A DNA stretch of 64,000 nt, from positions 103,976,462-104,040,461 of the forward strand of contig OY856188.1 in the NCBI GenBank assembly GCA_963693315.1, read 5' to 3'. Position numbers and translations under genes: made by a program. Shown piece by piece: positions 61,934-64,000 of the stretch. Source of the stretch: Diogma glabrata. Its lineage: Eukaryota; Arthropoda; Insecta; Diptera; Cylindrotomidae. Within the stretch, counting starts at the first letter, position 1; each line of letters starts with the position of its first letter. The notes beneath the pieces were generated by a model, which saw only the letters and a program-made list of their open reading frames with translations, searched no databases and had not been told where the DNA came from.

Positions 61934-63380
61934 GGCTAACAGGTCACCTGTTGCATGACTTCTACGAAAACCATACTGCTTATCATCAATAATTCTTGAT
62001 ATCTCCAAATATTCTATCAAATTGTGATTAACATATTTTTCAAATATTTAAGCCAATACCGACAAAATTGCAATCGGTCTATAATTTGTTAGAATCTATC
62101 TTACTGCCTTTCTTTGAAATGGGTTGAATATTAGCCAGCTTCCATGAATCGGGAAATATTCCGGTTTCGTAAGATAAATAGAAGATTTTTGTTAGAAGTG
62201 GAGCTAGTTGCCTAGCAAAATTTATTAGAATGAGGGGTGGAATACCGTCGGGGCCAGCGGATTTGTTGGTATTGATAGAAACAAGCATTTTTCGTACAAT
62301 ATTACACCGAAAGATAATTGGCTTCATATTCGTTTCAACTTCGGGAATGAGTGTAGGGGAATAAGGAGGTTCAACTATGTTTGAGTTATCTGCGAAAATA
62401 CGACCCAAAAGATCCGCCTTCTCTTTTGAGTCACTCACGGGAATGTCATTCAGAACTAAAGTTGAAATAGAGGATCGAGTGAAATCGCTCTGGGCTGATT
62501 TAACTACCTGAAAGAAACTACGAGAGCCAGATGGGTGCTCGGCAAATTTGTTTGCTTTCTTCTGGATAAACGCGTCTTTGTCCAAATCTATTTTGTATTT
62601 ACTAAAATTTCTGGCTTTTTTATAGGCTCAGGGCTTCTGGAGATTTATTTGAGTTATAGGCATTAAAAACTTTGCGTTTATTCCTCACCGACTCATCGAC
62701 ATCTCGCGTGAACCAAGGCTCAGTTTTAGGAGTGATTAGTCGATTTGGAATAAACCGCCTCATTCCATCTTTTATAAATTCAGAAACTCTTAATGCAGAT
62801 GTGCTAGGATCCTGCTCAGCACAACATACAGCTTTCCAATGTGTTTCTTCATAAAAGTTTCTCAGTCCGTCCCAGTCAGCACGTTTATAATTCCAAACTC
62901 GACGAGGATTGGCTTTAATTGGTGAAGGTGATGCAAATTGTACTATGGCTGATATTAGTAAATGGTCCGATGATCCGAGAGGTTGTTCAACTTTTGTTTT
63001 CGTTGTATCGGGTTCGTTTGTCAAAAACAGATCCAACAAATTATTATTATGATGTGTATTATCTGATATTCTAGTCGGACACTCTATGATTTGCGTCAAA
63101 CCATGGTAATCGGCGAGCAATAGTTCAGCATGTCTTCCTACGTCGTCAGTGCGTGATGAGTATTTCAGCCATTCTTTGTTATGAATGTTAAAGTCCCCAA
63201 GAATGACGAGTCTTGCTTTGGGGTAGTCGGCGCTAATTTTGTCCAGGTTAGACGAAAGTTTTTAAAAAAAAGGACAACCTGGGGGAGAGTTTGGAGATCT
63301 GTATAAGCCTATTATAAACATAGGTAAGCAGGTAGCAGGTAATTGGGAAAAACCCATTACCAAAATATAAAAACAATAGA
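61934..63380 (-). pseudogene. Non-LTR retrotransposon, endonuclease and reverse transcriptase N-terminal half
   Basis: Read on the minus strand: GLYRSPNSPPG, then ARLVILGDFNIHNKEWL and LGSSDHLLISAIVQF (the apurinic-endonuclease GDFN and SDH motifs). Then a linker, then reverse transcriptase start FFQVVKSAQSDF, KSAGPDGIPPLILI and FPDSWKLANIQPISKKGS. Finally, after a frame change near 62075, RRSHATGDLLAY. Frame breaks occur at an A8 run (about 63262), around 62600, and near 62075. The 5' end is lost near 63380, as is usual for truncated LINE copies. Confidence 0.88.
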
Positions 63381-63698
63381 AATAAAACGGACGATACAGA
63401 ATGCACCTTACCTTACACATAAGTTTCTTTTCCTGTTTTGTGGGCGGAGCACTTCACTTTGGTGAACTTTTAAACACTTAATTTTTAATATTTTAAGAAA
63501 CACTATATGTAATAAAGTTTTGTTAATTCTTTTCTTTACTTAATCCGTTGAAAATATAGAGGATTAGTTTGTTTTATGGAAAAAAAAGGTTTATATTAAA
63601 ACTTATTACTTTTACTTATTTTTAACACTTTTATTGGTTTGGTAAAAATTTAACTAGACATAATAGAACTTTAAACTTCTATTTTGATTTTTCTTTAG
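63381..63698. other. Presumed ATG9 intron
   Basis: AT-rich, no ORF. Ends with TTTTTCTTTAG at 63698, a plausible splice acceptor for the exon that follows. Confidence 0.45.
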
Positions 63699-64000
63699 TT
63701 TGCAAAGACACAAGCGTATCGTTCGTAAGACAAATTGTTAATGATATTGAATATATTTTATGATATGATATTGAATATATTTTATTTCTTGGTCCATGGT
63801 CACAATGTGGTAGATTATATTTAAGACACTTTAATGAATTAGATCACGAATTGGATGCTCGTTTAAATCGTGCATACCGGCCTGCTGTAAAATATATGAA
63901 TTCATTTTCTTCACCGTTCATGGCTATTAGCTGGAAAAATCCTGTTTTCATTTCCGGTGGAATTTTCACTGCTTTTATATTTTTAATAGTTTGCGATAAA
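63699..64000 (+). pseudogene. ATG9: ATG9 homologue, partial exon, with an in-frame TGA made by a 24-bp duplication
   Basis: ATG9 is the multi-pass lipid scramblase whose vesicles seed autophagosomes. The frame reads GPWSQCGRLYLRHFNELDHE, then ARLNRAYRPAVKYMNSFSS and NPVFISGGIFTAFIFLIV. The RHFNELDHEL block and following transmembrane segment are diagnostic. The exon probably starts after the AG at 63697-63698. An in-frame TGA at 63761 lies at the junction of a 24-bp tandem duplication (about 63742-63789). Without one unit the frame would be open from 63701 to the window edge. It is either a disrupted copy or a local assembly error. The gene continues beyond the window. Confidence 0.85.

Overview
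The window is an AT-rich, intron-containing, transposon-dense eukaryotic segment. It most likely comes from an insect. The host genes at its two ends, a Hermansky-Pudlak syndrome 5 (HPS5/pink) homologue and an ATG9 homologue, the mobile-element families, and an integrated nucleoprotein-like gene of a negative-strand RNA virus all fit an arthropod. A parasitoid-wasp-like hymenopteran is my guess, not something the sequence proves. A 200-base run of N (29671-29870) marks an assembly gap.

Layout. 1-275: tail of a repeat-family element. 1372-7640: HPS5 on the + strand, broken by several near-homopolymer frameshifts, by a 4.1 kb inverted-repeat element (2413-6503) with a clean TA duplication, and by a short reversed relative (~7114-7434). 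8237-8716: a Merlin/IS1595-type transposase piece. 9363-13850: a second full copy of the 4 kb non-coding element. 13905-14830: satellites. 15119-15928: a second Merlin-like piece. 16333-18674: a third relative of the 4 kb family. 18726-21560: a minus-strand decayed CACTA-like transposon, split by a 1.2 kb TA-flanked element (19883-21108). 21780-27450: minus-strand fragments of a gag gene, an endonuclease domain (itself split by a TA microsatellite), a hAT transposase and a Ty3 pol.

28616-29870: a giant TA microsatellite, a long hairpin element and the gap. 30196-31607 (minus): the endogenous viral nucleoprotein-like gene with one frameshift. 33814-45195: a complete, probably young Ty3/gypsy retrotransposon on the minus strand, with 1.66 kb LTRs that look identical, intact gag and intact pol. 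47114-47451: another repeat-family tail. 47874-48418: a near-perfect snapback inverted repeat. 49784-50105 (minus): two spliced C2H2 zinc-finger exons. 50533-52769: a decayed Ty3 pol on the + strand. 52770-57086: a DNA transposon with long terminal repeats, carrying a nested 1.9 kb TA-flanked element. 57772-63380 (minus): a non-LTR retrotransposon split by a 3.0 kb TA-flanked element (58942-61931), which itself holds a decayed multi-exon gene. 63699-64000: a partial ATG9 exon.

How it fits together. Most elements sit inside others, so the pre-insertion sequence can often be read across the junction. Four unrelated elements (2413, 19883, 54888, 58942) each sit between duplicated TA dinucleotides. 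The two signals least like standard annotation are the large non-coding family (shared head, CA-rich tract, a different minisatellite in each copy, shared tail) and the TIR unit carrying a spliced, non-transposase-looking gene.
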